Assembly (NCBI GenBank): GCA_902799185.1
Contig: CADBZO010000002.1
Span: 45,031-109,030, forward strand
Direction of reading: 5' to 3'
Origin: an uncultured Bacteroidales bacterium
GTDB lineage: Bacteria; Bacteroidota; Bacteroidia; Bacteroidales; Paludibacteraceae
Length of the DNA stretch: 64,000 nt
Each line of letters begins with the position of its first letter. Position 1 is the stretch's first letter. The position numbers and the translations under genes were made by a program. This document shows positions 8,635-18,317 of this stretch, piece after piece. The notes beneath the pieces were generated by a model. It worked only from the letters and a program-made list of their open reading frames with translations, made no database searches and was not told the origin of the DNA.

Positions 8635-8666
8635 CAAAAGTACAAAAAATTATTCATATATACAAA
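8635..8666 (-). promoter_or_regulatory. Promoter for the 8605-7974 operon
   Basis: TTTG (8666-8663) and TACTTTTG (8642-8635) on the minus strand, 20 nt apart. The promoter and about 40 bp upstream are nearly identical to the promoter at 34996-35027 on the plus strand. Confidence 0.8.
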
Positions 8667-8691
8667 TTATTTCACAAAAAAAGTGCCCAAT

Positions 8692-8810
8692 GGACTATTT
8701 TTCGCCATTTTGCATCCATCGTGTGCATCCATCGCATCGTGCACTTCTCGCGTGTTACTGCGCGAGCCTTATCCCCCACAACCGCCAAAGGCAGCCCGGA
8801 GACTGCCTTT
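8692..8810. repeat. 119-bp direct repeat, copy 2
   Basis: It is the second copy of the repeat at 7822-7940, with one mismatch. It carries the AAAGGCAG...CTGCCTTT hairpin just after the small-peptide gene 8828-8965 (minus strand), where it can terminate the giant-protein operon. Confidence 0.9.
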
Positions 8811-8827
8811 CGTGGTTGGTGAGCGGT

Positions 8828-8965
8828 TTAATACGGATCGCCCGATGCCGGACGTCTTTCCGGAGCGGATGTCTCCGGTGCCGAACTGGAATCCAGCAAT
8901 AGTACTGCTGTGTCAGGATGCACGTCCTGTACGTTACTAATAGGTTTCTTATACATCTTCTTCAT
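8828..8965 (-). CDS. 45-aa peptide, MKKMYKKP...GDPY family
   Basis: ATG at 8965 gives 45 aa with the N-terminus MKKMYKKP, a variable acidic middle (NVQDVHPDTAVLLLD) and the C-terminus APERRPASGDPY. The peptide encoded at 34628-34774 has the same two ends but a different middle. Each gene follows a giant surface-protein gene on the same strand, separated by a nearly identical intergenic segment with the hairpin GGTGCCG-gaaa-CGGCATC. There is no signal peptide or membrane segment. Small MKK-x-Y-x-x-P proteins are common in Bacteroidales and, as far as I know, uncharacterised. A peptide precursor is one possibility. Confidence 0.65.
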   Translation of the reverse strand: MKKMYKKPISNVQDVHPDTAVLLLDSSSAPETSAPERRPASGDPY

Positions 8966-8989
8966 AATTTTTTCGTTTCTTGTTTCCGG

Positions 8990-9016
8990 AACTCGGGATG
9001 CCGTTTCCGGCACCCC
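8990..9016. repeat. GGTGCCG-gaaa-CGGCATC hairpin between giant gene and peptide gene, copy 1
   Basis: On the minus strand the segment GGGGTGCCGGAAACGGCATC forms a 7-bp stem with a GAAA loop. The same hairpin sits at 34578-34604 before the other peptide gene. It has no T-tract, so it more likely protects or processes RNA than terminates transcription. Confidence 0.6.
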
Positions 9017-9032
9017 TTGTCCCTTTCACGTT

Positions 9033-12000
9033 TCACTTTTCAATTTTCTTTCCGGTCAAGTCATACATTTGTCCGCCGCGGAGGATGAATACCTGGTTGT
9101 CGATAATGACTTTTGTACATTGTACATTGTCACTTTGTACATTCTCCATTCCTGTAGCCACACCCGGAGTCTTGCGGACAAGCAGCAGGCCGTAGTTCTC
9201 TGTCGTGCCCTTGGTCAACTCAACCTCGCAAGCACTCATCGACAGGTTCCAGATAATAGTGCCCTCGTGCGTCAGGTAGATGTCGGCGTTCTCAACCTCC
9301 GAAACACTGATCGTGTACTCACCGGTCTGCGGAACGTACAGCGTCAAGTCAAACTCAGCCTTGTCATTAACCATCGGAGCGTTGACAACGCAGAGCTTCA
9401 TGCCATAAGCCTTTCCGCTAATACGTGCCACTTTCGGGGTCTGACTCATAAACATCTTCACAAGGTCTTTGTCTTGCTCGTACTCATTGAGAGCATCTTC
9501 GCTTGCAGAGATATAGAGTTTGTCTTTGGATTCTTCGTTACCGAAACTTACAGCGACATCCTTAATCTCATTAGCTTGAACGCGAGCCGGAGCAGCGCTT
9601 CCTCCTACTTCGCCCATGGATACATAACTTGTCTCACTTGCTTTGTAGAAGAACGGCAGACCTACAGGAATCGTCATACTCGGAGTAATGGTAATGTACT
9701 CATATGTGTACGGATCCAGATACTGAGCATTGTAAGCAAACCTACCTTCTATCCATCTCGGGTTACCGAAACCGTTCCAACCCTTGTCATTATCGTTTTC
9801 ACTGGTGCCATCATATGCCTCAGCTTTCATACTATTCGTCTGAGTCATTTTACCTGCTTGAGTAGCTTTGAAACGGAATGTCTTAGTTTCGCCATCTACT
9901 GTCATCAGGTAGAATACACCAGGTTTCAGGGTACCGCGATACTTCTTCCAGCCGTATTGATCGTTTGCACGGATGTCACCATGATAATCCATGATCGCGT
10001 AGTTCACTTCGTTCGTCAGCTTCTCGCCGGTCTCTGCACTAAAGATACCGCTGATTGCATCTACCTCGAACGGCAGCGAGAATGCGTGCCATTGGTTCGG
10101 ATCTGCCTGAACACCTGCCTTGCTGGTACCAAGCGTCAAGTCGTAGATGATCTCACCGCCGGTTGCCAGAGTGATGTTGGTTACTTCGCCCAACTCAGAA
10201 GCAGTACTGTGGAAATTACCATTGTTATCCGCTGCGCCCATCTTGGTAGCGAAATAAACTGTCGGAGTTGTGGTAGGAGCATTAGTGACAATCTTACTAC
10301 CCTCTTCAACCACTACGTTCTCAGCCGTTGTCGGTTGATCAACTACAATCGTTGCACCGTTCTGAGCGGTAATGCTCTTCGCATTGGTCTCAGCGTCAAT
10401 AGTCAGCGTTACATTCGCACCGCTTGCGATAATATTCTCGCCTTCTACATAACCGAGATCAGAGATTTTGGCTGTAGCCGTTACCTCCACTGCCTTTCCG
10501 AAGAGCAAGATAGCCTGCATGTTAGAGCCTGCACCATAGGTCTTAAATCGTGGGTTACTGCTATTGTATTGGATCCATTTATTGTTTGTATTCTCAATCT
10601 TTACGTTATTACCGTTAAAGCTAATTGTCCAAACAGTTGCATTCACCTTCGTATCCCACTTCAAATCATCATTGGAATTTCCATAAGAAGTCAGATAGTT
10701 CGTACCATCCTTCGTGATTTTCCAACCATTCTCTACTTGTTCAAGGGTCATTACCAATACATCTTCCGTGTACGAAGCGACACCGTTGTTCAGCGTGATA
10801 TACTCTCCGCTGACAGAACTCATAAAGTTCTTACCGCTTGCGAATTCACCTGCCATTGCAAAGGTTTGATCTGCACTATAACCCAGAGCAATCTGCATTC
10901 CGTTAGCCAAAGCACTTGCGCTGGTTATCATCGTCAACTTCTCTGAAGAGATATTCTCCTTCTTCCATTGAGCGACGAACTCTACTGCACTTGCAGGCAT
11001 CGTGAACGAAGCCCCTGCTGCATATAGTTTGCCGTCGTATTTCCAGCCTTGGAAGTCATAGCCACTCTTTACAAGTGCACCTTCGTTAGCAATTTCAAAT
11101 GCATCGCCTGCGTATTGATCGTCCTCAGTAGGAACGGTACCAGTAGCACCGTTGGCATTATAGGTTACATCATAAGTTGCAGCATAATTCCATTGAGCAG
11201 TCAGCGTAATGTCTGCATCGAAGGTGTAAGCTTGACCTGCTTCATATACATCATCGCCGTTCTTCCAGCCTGCGAACTCGCTGTGCAACTTCGTCGGAGC
11301 CTCTGCGCAGATAGTCAGTTGGCTACCCTTGTTAATAATAGCATTCTGGCAACCGCCTTCACCACCGTTAGCATTGAACGTAATAGTCACTTTCTCTACC
11401 GGCGAAGAGGTGTAGAGAGTCCTGCTTGCATCATATTCTACGTCAATGTGAGTGATTTGGTTAGCATTCTGTACCGGGACAATATAACCCGCTGTTACCG
11501 TCTTTCCGGCAAAACTCAAATTCTGCGAAGTAGCGTCTGTTCCTTGAACTACATAGGTGATGTCGCCGCTTCCGGAATAGTCACTTTCACTAAAACCTAC
11601 TTTCTTTGCTGCACCACCGGTTATGGCAATGCTTACAATATTATTCGGGCACGTCGGTATCTTGATAGAAGAATTCTTTCCTTTATTAATTTGCATACCA
11701 TTATTCTTATCAGCCTTCACAACCCACGCACTACCATCAGTAGCCGTAACATCTTTGGCACTGCCATAACCTAATGTCAAAGAAGCCACATCGGTTGTGT
11801 AATCCAATACATAGTGGTTGGTTTCGCCAGCACCTTCAACACGTTTGTAAATACCATACAGCGTCAGGCTGCTCTCACCGGCTTCCGGAGTATAGCTTGT
11901 AATGATTGTCGGCATTTCCTCTACTTCGTCGGAAACCTCGGTCTCAGACCAGCCAAGGAAGGCAAAGCCGTTAACCGTTGGATAAGTTGCACTTGCCAGG

Positions 12001-15000
12001 CTATACTCATCTGTCTGCGGAGCATTGGCGCTGAACACCTCTTCACCGTTTACTTCGAATGAGATAGCACATGTAGCAACCTCTTCCCATTTCGGTTTAA
12101 TTGTCACATCGGCAGCTGGCATCGTGAAGGACTCACCTAAAGCTTTCTCAAGAACTGTCTCATCATAGGATACTAACCAGCCCATGAACTTATTTCCCTC
12201 TTTAGTGTAAGGATTAGTTTCCGGCAACGTAACCGTTGCGTTCTCTAACTGATTGGCAATAGTCGGATTGGTTCCTGTACCACCATTTGCAGCAAAAGTA
12301 ACGGTATAACGTGTGCGCGCTGCAATCACATGCACAGTAAAGGTAGTGCTGTTAGCTTTGTAGTTGACAGAACCGTTATTTGCTGTTGCCTCGAGATTAG
12401 CCGTAACGGTTACGTCTCCCGCTCCTACTGCATGGAGGGTAAGACCATCTACCGTTAATTTCTCTAAGTCGCCCGATTCCAGACTGACAACACCGTTTCC
12501 TTGTTTGGTAATCAGTTCTGTTACATCTAAGTCAGCTTGACCAACCTCCAATTCGGCAACATCCTCAACAGAGATTGTCGGAAGGGCTTTCTTCAACAGG
12601 TAAACCAGCGGTGAGGCCTTCAATTCAGGAGTTGCACTTTTGTAATACAACATATGACCTTCGATTATCACTTCGTCACCTTTGGCGAGATTATTGTTGC
12701 TATCGAAGGAAGCATTTTCAAAGTATTTGCCTTGGTAAACCTGTAAACGTCCTTCTTCCTCTTCCGTATCATTGATATAATACGTAAGTTGACCATTGTT
12801 GTTTGGTGTACCTGTTGTACATACGAATCCGTGAACATACATTGCAGTCGGATCTGCGCTTGTAGAAGTATAAGTGCTCTTTTTGATGATCTCAATAGCA
12901 TCTGCTACAGAATGAGCCGTTTCTTGGGTGTTGTAAATCGCTTTAACGGTAACCGAGTATGTAGTTTCTTTCGATTTGTATTCAACCGTAATGGTATAGT
13001 TGTCTGCTACATCCTTATCATAAACGGACTTCGTGTCGTAGTTGGCATCTGTCAAGAGTTCAGTTACTTCTTCTTCAGGAATGTCCTCTACATAAGAAGC
13101 ATACACTTTCGGCTTCGGCAAATCAAAGCCGACAAACGTATAAGTACTTGCGTACTCCAGACGAATAGAAGCTACTGTCTTGGCCGTAAAGGTCACTGCC
13201 ACTACTTTCGGATCGCTGGTTACGTTGCCAAGCGTAGCTGTTACATTTACATCGCCGGCGGCAGTAACTTCATAAGTGGTTTCGCCTGCGGCTTTCCATG
13301 TAACCTCATTCGTCACATCTTTAGAGTAGCCGGTATTGTTATAGTTTGCGGTTGCTGTCAAACCTGCAAAACTAAACTGGTTATCCTCTTCAGAATAAGC
13401 CGTTTTGCTGGCTGTACCGCCTACTGTGACAGAAGAAAGAACTTTTGCCGTATATTCCTCTATAGTATTGTCTGCGGCTAACTCATGAGTAGTGCTTTGG
13501 AAATAGGTATAATTACCTTTCAATGTCACTTTATCTCCTACAGCAACTACTGAAGCTGCTGTAACTCCTGTCGCATCTTTTGTTCGATAGCCCTCTAACT
13601 GAGGCGAGTTGCTATCAAAGTCATCTGCTATGTTAATCGACACATTTTTATGCTGGCTACTATACTCTGTAACGATTTTAGTCACAACACCCGTTACGAT
13701 GACATCATTTAACTCGGTTAATGAGTTTTCCTCTAAATAAGAGAACAAGTCTCCTATTGTTGCAAACGGAATATTGATTGTATAAGTAGCGGTTGCAACT
13801 TCGGAAGTCTCATAACCATCTTTTACTGCAATAGCCTTAATAGTTGTAGTACCGCGCGCGCTCAGAGTGAACGGCTCGCTATACAAGTGCTGTGCATCAA
13901 CGGTTGGGTCATTACCGTCTAACGAGTAGTAAATAGCCGCATCGTTGGTCGCAGCCAGCGTAATGGTCTGCGCCTCATAGTACGTACCAGCCGTCAAGCC
14001 CGTCGGAGCATCCAGAACCGGCAGAGCAGCCGAACCACTAATTACATAGTCAGAATAGGAAACATTTTGTTCCACCTTATAGAAATACGCAGGGTTACCC
14101 GTCGATTTATCAGATGCATACCAACGCAATCCAAAAGAGTCTTGATCGGAATTATATCTTAATCTTGTCGCTGTTTCTTCTGAGGATCCACGAATAGCGC
14201 CATCCGCCTGCAAAGCTATCATAGTAGAAGTGGTAGACATTTCGAAACCGCCAGAGCGATTTTTCAAGTATGCACTTCCGTCATATGCTGTTAAAGCAGA
14301 TGTTGTCCCTGAAAGTGTAAAATAGATTGTGGTAGAAGCATTCATTGTTCCCCATTTTAAATCACTTCCGGTTCCACTATAAGTGCTAAAATATTTGATG
14401 CCGGCCGTTTTATGGTTAGCACCAATCACGTATTGTGCACCCTGTTCTGGTGCAGAAGTCAGCGGTGTACTTGATATGGTAACATCTCCACTACCTGCCG
14501 TTGCATAAACTGCATACAGTGTTACTGCGGCATTGCTCTGGATAGTGAAGTTTGCACCCTTAGCAAAGTAAGTCTCTTCGTCGCTCTCATCGCCATCTTC
14601 AAAGTCAGACTTGGTGGTCCAACCAACGAACGTCTTGCCGCTGATTTCATTGGTTACTTCATCCGGCAAAGCAAACGGAGTCATAATCTTCTTAGATCCG
14701 CCGCTTACGCTGTTATTATTCTCGCTGTAGGTTACTGCTACAGAAGGATAATCGCTCGTTGTGAAGTTACCTTCACGCAAGGTGTTGTTTTCGTCGCAAT
14801 AAGACGTGCCATCACCAATACCCATGATGGTGAAGTAATAGGTGGTATTAGCATCCAAATCTGCAACATTAAACGATGTACCACTTGTTACAAGGTCAGA
14901 AGCGACCTCGTTGGTCTTCTCATTATCAGAATAAACATGTACTTCGTATCCTTGAGAAGCGTTAGCTAATGCAACCCATGCGATTGTTGCGCTGTTATAG

Positions 15001-16790
15001 GTCTTCGTTATCTCACCTAAGGTCGGAGCATTGAGACCCGTACATGCTTGTGCTTGGAAGTTAGCGGTGATCGTACCTGCTGCGCCAATAGTAGCAATTG
15101 CACCATTAGCTTTTGTGGCATCGTCAAATTCGATATCCTCTGTATTTGCTGTCCAGTTAACAAACTCATAACCCGGGTTTGCGGTTGCTACCAGGGTAAC
15201 ATCATCTGCGTATTCGGCATAAACAGTAGCCGTACCGCCATTGATAGTAGCTGAACCCATTTCATTGTCGTTAACCGCTACGGCTACATTAATGAGTGCT
15301 AACTCATCAGCAGTGATCGTAATGGGATAAGCAGGCATGGTCAGTTTGCCATCCTTATCAATATTAACAATGGTGTTGGCATCACCTGTTTTGTATGCCC
15401 TGAGAGTGAAACGATAACCAGTTACATCCGCAATAGAGGCTGTCAATACAGTTCCTTCAGTAACTTCATTCGCACTCGCTACATTGTCATCACCCTTCTT
15501 CACAACTACCGTACCGTGTTCCGGATTTGTAATCGCCACCGCTGAGGAGATCGGTTCGTATAATTCAAGAACAATGTCGTCTATTGCACGTTTTGCATTG
15601 CTACCAGCATACTCTATTTGTACGTAAACATTACTTTTTTTATAATTAGACAAATCAATAGATCTTTCTTGCCATGTGCCAGCGGAACCCGTAGTTGCAT
15701 CCATAGAAGAACCTACTTGCGTCCATGAACTACCATCTTCAGAGACATTTACCTTCCAATTTGAAGAAGTATTATTGCCCGTTTCCTTTGACGTGTAGAA
15801 AGATATACTTTGGGGTGAAACTTTATTTTTAGTTGTAATCTTTGCTGACGCTGTAGCATTATCTGAACTATTTACATTTGATCCCCATTTAGAACCACCC
15901 TGTGCAGTTATACCGCTGCTATGAATGCCGATATTCTCAAACTCCCAATTTATATACGGAGTTAGAACGCCCGCTTCAAAATTTATAGTATAAGATGTTA
16001 TAGGCTCGCCTTTGGTGATTGTTGCCGAAACGACATCACTACTCTTTGCATCTTTGATAGCAATAGCCTTGATTGTTTTTGTTTCAGAAATAGTAAAAGG
16101 CTCATTATATTTAGTCGAACTATTATTAGGATCATTACCGTCTAAAGTGTAATAAAAATCTGCACCATCTGTACCCGAAAGGGTTATTGTCTTTGTCTCT
16201 TCATAGAATATAGTTCCGTCTGCCGGGTCAATAGAAACGGTCGTATTTCCTGACCCACCTCCGCTTATGTTATCTTCCGTAGTAAGAACAATGTCATCCA
16301 ATCGGTTGTTATTGCTCGTTCCTGTTTTATTAAATCGCAAAGTCATCGTTCCGGAAGCTGTAAGCGTTATTGTCTTGCTATTTGCTCCTGTTGAGCAATT
16401 AGAACAGACTTGTTGTTCTGCTCCGGTCCCTATTTTGTAATATACGGCAAAATTAGTTCCGTTAGTTTTAAATGACAAAGTGAGATTCTTTGCTCCTTGC
16501 AAATCTATACCACTAATTGTCAACGAACTAGCCGCTTTCTTGTAGAAGAACAAATTATTCGTCGTAATCGAACCCGCAGTGTTGCTTTCGACGACGTCAC
16601 TGTTATGATCTACAGAATATGACAATCCTGTAGTTCCACCAGAAGCTGTGGTGCCAGTAAAAGTATAACTACTTACGGCACCGGTGTACGAACCCCAAGT
16701 CTCTTGGAAGAGAGTTGTAGTTGTAGCCCACACTTGCCCGACTCCTATGAGTAGGAGTAGGAACAATGAAAATAGTTTAAGTCTTTTCAT
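9033..16790 (-). CDS. Giant secreted surface protein (2585 aa) with chitobiase-like, FN3, OB-like and InlB-type repeats
   Basis: A signal peptide (LKLFSLFLLLLIGVGQVWA) is followed by a jelly-roll-like region (about 25-175), a chitobiase C-terminal-type domain (YYTLDGNDPN, about 180-260), a second jelly-roll-like region (265-415), an FN3-like domain (about 590-680), a second YYSLDGNDPT domain (about 920-1005), two OB-like segments resembling DUF6359 and several InlB-type repeats (GGTGTNPTI...FMGWL). The last 330 or so residues are shared with the protein at 27326-34519 and end ILRGGQMYDLTGKK. This looks like a large adhesin or glycan-binding surface protein. The tail may be a sorting signal, perhaps for type IX secretion, since a PorW-like protein is encoded at 37 kb, but it is not a recognised CTD. 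Residues before the tail (VQSDNVQCTK) are read from GTACAATGTACA repeats, and the TGA stop lies in a GTGAAA-type repeat. Confidence 0.85.
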   Translation of the reverse strand: MKRLKLFSLFLLLLIGVGQVWATTTTLFQETWGSYTGAVSSYTFTGTTASGGTTGLSYSVDHNSDVVESNTAGSITTNNLFFYKKAASSLTISGIDLQGAKNLTLSFKTNGTNFAVYYKIGTGAEQQVCSNCSTGANSKTITLTASGTMTLRFNKTGTSNNNRLDDIVLTTEDNISGGGSGNTTVSIDPADGTIFYEETKTITLSGTDGADFYYTLDGNDPNNSSTKYNEPFTISETKTIKAIAIKDAKSSDVVSATITKGEPITSYTINFEAGVLTPYINWEFENIGIHSSGITAQGGSKWGSNVNSSDNATASAKITTKNKVSPQSISFYTSKETGNNTSSNWKVNVSEDGSSWTQVGSSMDATTGSAGTWQERSIDLSNYKKSNVYVQIEYAGSNAKRAIDDIVLELYEPISSAVAITNPEHGTVVVKKGDDNVASANEVTEGTVLTASIADVTGYRFTLRAYKTGDANTIVNIDKDGKLTMPAYPITITADELALINVAVAVNDNEMGSATINGGTATVYAEYADDVTLVATANPGYEFVNWTANTEDIEFDDATKANGAIATIGAAGTITANFQAQACTGLNAPTLGEITKTYNSATIAWVALANASQGYEVHVYSDNEKTNEVASDLVTSGTSFNVADLDANTTYYFTIMGIGDGTSYCDENNTLREGNFTTSDYPSVAVTYSENNNSVSGGSKKIMTPFALPDEVTNEISGKTFVGWTTKSDFEDGDESDEETYFAKGANFTIQSNAAVTLYAVYATAGSGDVTISSTPLTSAPEQGAQYVIGANHKTAGIKYFSTYSGTGSDLKWGTMNASTTIYFTLSGTTSALTAYDGSAYLKNRSGGFEMSTTSTMIALQADGAIRGSSEETATRLRYNSDQDSFGLRWYASDKSTGNPAYFYKVEQNVSYSDYVISGSAALPVLDAPTGLTAGTYYEAQTITLAATNDAAIYYSLDGNDPTVDAQHLYSEPFTLSARGTTTIKAIAVKDGYETSEVATATYTINIPFATIGDLFSYLEENSLTELNDVIVTGVVTKIVTEYSSQHKNVSINIADDFDSNSPQLEGYRTKDATGVTAASVVAVGDKVTLKGNYTYFQSTTHELAADNTIEEYTAKVLSSVTVGGTASKTAYSEEDNQFSFAGLTATANYNNTGYSKDVTNEVTWKAAGETTYEVTAAGDVNVTATLGNVTSDPKVVAVTFTAKTVASIRLEYASTYTFVGFDLPKPKVYASYVEDIPEEEVTELLTDANYDTKSVYDKDVADNYTITVEYKSKETTYSVTVKAIYNTQETAHSVADAIEIIKKSTYTSTSADPTAMYVHGFVCTTGTPNNNGQLTYYINDTEEEEGRLQVYQGKYFENASFDSNNNLAKGDEVIIEGHMLYYKSATPELKASPLVYLLKKALPTISVEDVAELEVGQADLDVTELITKQGNGVVSLESGDLEKLTVDGLTLHAVGAGDVTVTANLEATANNGSVNYKANSTTFTVHVIAARTRYTVTFAANGGTGTNPTIANQLENATVTLPETNPYTKEGNKFMGWLVSYDETVLEKALGESFTMPAADVTIKPKWEEVATCAISFEVNGEEVFSANAPQTDEYSLASATYPTVNGFAFLGWSETEVSDEVEEMPTIITSYTPEAGESSLTLYGIYKRVEGAGETNHYVLDYTTDVASLTLGYGSAKDVTATDGSAWVVKADKNNGMQINKGKNSSIKIPTCPNNIVSIAITGGAAKKVGFSESDYSGSGDITYVVQGTDATSQNLSFAGKTVTAGYIVPVQNANQITHIDVEYDASRTLYTSSPVEKVTITFNANGGEGGCQNAIINKGSQLTICAEAPTKLHSEFAGWKNGDDVYEAGQAYTFDADITLTAQWNYAATYDVTYNANGATGTVPTEDDQYAGDAFEIANEGALVKSGYDFQGWKYDGKLYAAGASFTMPASAVEFVAQWKKENISSEKLTMITSASALANGMQIALGYSADQTFAMAGEFASGKNFMSSVSGEYITLNNGVASYTEDVLVMTLEQVENGWKITKDGTNYLTSYGNSNDDLKWDTKVNATVWTISFNGNNVKIENTNNKWIQYNSSNPRFKTYGAGSNMQAILLFGKAVEVTATAKISDLGYVEGENIIASGANVTLTIDAETNAKSITAQNGATIVVDQPTTAENVVVEEGSKIVTNAPTTTPTVYFATKMGAADNNGNFHSTASELGEVTNITLATGGEIIYDLTLGTSKAGVQADPNQWHAFSLPFEVDAISGIFSAETGEKLTNEVNYAIMDYHGDIRANDQYGWKKYRGTLKPGVFYLMTVDGETKTFRFKATQAGKMTQTNSMKAEAYDGTSENDNDKGWNGFGNPRWIEGRFAYNAQYLDPYTYEYITITPSMTIPVGLPFFYKASETSYVSMGEVGGSAAPARVQANEIKDVAVSFGNEESKDKLYISASEDALNEYEQDKDLVKMFMSQTPKVARISGKAYGMKLCVVNAPMVNDKAEFDLTLYVPQTGEYTISVSEVENADIYLTHEGTIIWNLSMSACEVELTKGTTENYGLLLVRKTPGVATGMENVQSDNVQCTKVIIDNQVFILRGGQMYDLTGKKIEK
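9115..9152. repeat. GTACATTGTACATTG repeat inside the giant protein gene
   Basis: Several TGTACATTG steps are read in frame on the minus strand as NVQSDNVQCTK between VATG and the conserved VIIDNQVFILRGGQMYD tail. The paralogous gene at 27326-34519 has a different repeat family in the same slot (34408-34440). Confidence 0.8.
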
Positions 16791-16940
16791 AATGTTATGA
16801 TATTTAATGATTTATAATATGTTGCAAAAACAATTTAAATACATTTATATATGAAACACTTATTATCTCTTGAAAGGCTTGACGTTGGTAGGACGTTAGC
16901 CTTGACAGTCGGTTCACCGTCGGCTCACCGTCGGAGGACT
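16791..16940. other. Divergent intergenic region between two surface-protein genes
   Basis: About 150 bp lie between the start of the giant gene (minus) and the start chosen for the truncated relative (plus). The region is AT-rich on the left and holds a tandem GTCGGTTCACC/GTCGGCTCACC pair just before CGGAGGACTATG on the right. No canonical TAnnTTTG box with the usual spacing is seen for either gene. Confidence 0.4.
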
Positions 16941-17483
16941 ATGCTAAAACACCTTGTTTTCATGCTACTATTTATGCTCAGTAGTTTGAATGTATGGGGA
17001 GCGGATGTTACGACCACTTGGACTGCCTCATCAGGAGGATTAGGTAGTGGTATTGGTTCCGGAACAATCAACACAACAGTATCAGGATCAAGCACTACTC
17101 AAAGTTGGAGTTATACAAGAACTTTAAGTAGTGGAACTTCTTACACAGGATGGACAAGCAATTGTATTCAACTTGGAAAGAATGGAGGCGTAGAACATTT
17201 GACGCTCACCACATCGAATATTCCCGGTACTATTAAATCTGTTTCCATAGAATGTTCTAGTCATGGCGGTAATCATAATGTAGCAATATCGGTCGGTGAG
17301 ACATCTTATCTCGCTAGCACTGCGACGGCATCTTGGACAACAGTAAACGCAAAATCCGGAACGGGCACTTCCTCTGGAACTATTACTATTTCGTTCACGG
17401 GAGGAAGTCGTGCCTTATATATCAAGTCCATTACAGTTGTTTATAATAATGATGGTGGTGGCTCACAACAACCGACCGTTTAA
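16941..17483 (+). pseudogene. Truncated surface-protein gene (signal peptide and one N-terminal domain)
   Basis: ATG 16941 has a good Shine-Dalgarno (CGGAGGAC) and encodes 180 aa: a signal peptide (MLKHLVFMLLFMLSSLNVWG), one Ser/Thr/Gly-rich beta domain of the kind that opens other proteins of this locus, then GGGSQQPTV and a stop. Relatives continue at this point with FN3 or InlB-type domains and the common C-terminal tail. The stop falls 7 bp before hairpin element A, so the gene was probably cut by the event that placed the island. An upstream in-frame ATG at 16851 would add 30 residues without family character. A short secreted product cannot be excluded. Confidence 0.6.
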
Positions 17484-17489
17484 TTGGAA

Positions 17490-17577
17490 CCAAAAATAGA
17501 CCTATAGATCTTAGTTTAAGTGTTTCATAATGTCAATGTTCATTTCGCTCATTTTTGAGTGCTAAGCGTGGCACTGT
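17490..17577 (-). repeat. Island boundary element A (hairpin plus conserved tail)
   Basis: Read on the minus strand it has the hairpin AGTGCCACGCTTAGCACT (17575-17558), a short spacer, then ACATTGACATTATGAAACA. The segment 17490-17540 recurs as element D (22144-22199) in the same orientation, and the hairpin-plus-tail layout recurs in F (23536-23591) and G (24504-24562) on the plus strand. It lies at the left edge of the accessory island, directly after the truncated surface gene. Confidence 0.75.
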
Positions 17578-17580
17578 ATT

Positions 17581-18153
17581 TTATTTTATGCCAAACAAAT
17601 CATTGTATTTATTTGAAAGAGTTTTTTCAATATCCTGCCTATAGTCCTCTATTGTAAACTTTTGTATATCAGCCACCCATGGCTCACCAAACATATTGGG
17701 TGTTGTATTAAGGAAATCTCGGAAGCGCCTTTTAATTTCCTCGATATTATGCTCCAAAGGCTTATATACCTTTACAAAACCTTCTATGCTCACTTCCACG
17801 CCTCCTTTTTTTCTGCTCTTCTCAAAACTATAATATAATAATTCTCCAATTTGTTTCTCCTTAATGTTAATTCCTATTTTCTTACAATTCCCAAGATGCA
17901 CTTCTTTTTGTGTGCGTATAAACGGATCAATCTCTGCTACAGCGTTACATTTTGTTGTAATGTGCAACCAAAAAACCTTAAACTTACTCTCTTCTTTACA
18001 CGTCCCATTTGGGAGGTACTCCTTCGAAATCAATTCTCTAGATTTACTCTCTATCTCCCTATCAAGCCATCCTGACGTTGTCCTTTCCAATTCATTCGCC
18101 AAAGCATCAACTGCATTCTGGTCCGATAAATAAAACGGTTTCAATTCACTCAT
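17581..18153 (-). CDS. Hypothetical island protein, 190 aa
   Basis: I do not recognise the family. ATG 18153, preceded by GAAAGGATATACA, gives 190 aa starting MSELKPFYLSDQNAVDALAN. It is soluble, with no signal or membrane segment, and rich in Lys and Glu. Notable segments are FKVFWLHITTKCNAVAEIDPF and GVEVSIEGFVKVYKP, and the charged helical C-terminus suggests interaction with protein or nucleic acid. It lies downstream of the YhcG-type nuclease gene on the same strand with a gap of about 165 nt, and stops 4 bp before element A. Base composition is AT-rich compared with the housekeeping genes. Confidence 0.6.
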   Translation of the reverse strand: MSELKPFYLSDQNAVDALANELERTTSGWLDREIESKSRELISKEYLPNGTCKEESKFKVFWLHITTKCNAVAEIDPFIRTQKEVHLGNCKKIGINIKEKQIGELLYYSFEKSRKKGGVEVSIEGFVKVYKPLEHNIEEIKRRFRDFLNTTPNMFGEPWVADIQKFTIEDYRQDIEKTLSNKYNDLFGIK

Positions 18154-18317
18154 TGTATATCCTTTCTTCTTTCTTGTTTGTTTTGCAATCAAAAGGCAAC
18201 TCATTGCCCGATAACTATATATAGTGCTCTTTGAAATAGTGAGATTAAAGAATAGAGACACACCGATGTGCATCTCTATCAAAACAAGGATTTATTACAT
18301 GCCGTTCAAGAACGGGA

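Noticed and set aside
8910..10946. 678-codon frame antisense to the 3' part of the giant gene
   Set aside because: Cys/Ser-rich shadow without domains. The sense frame is homologous to the protein at 27326-34519.
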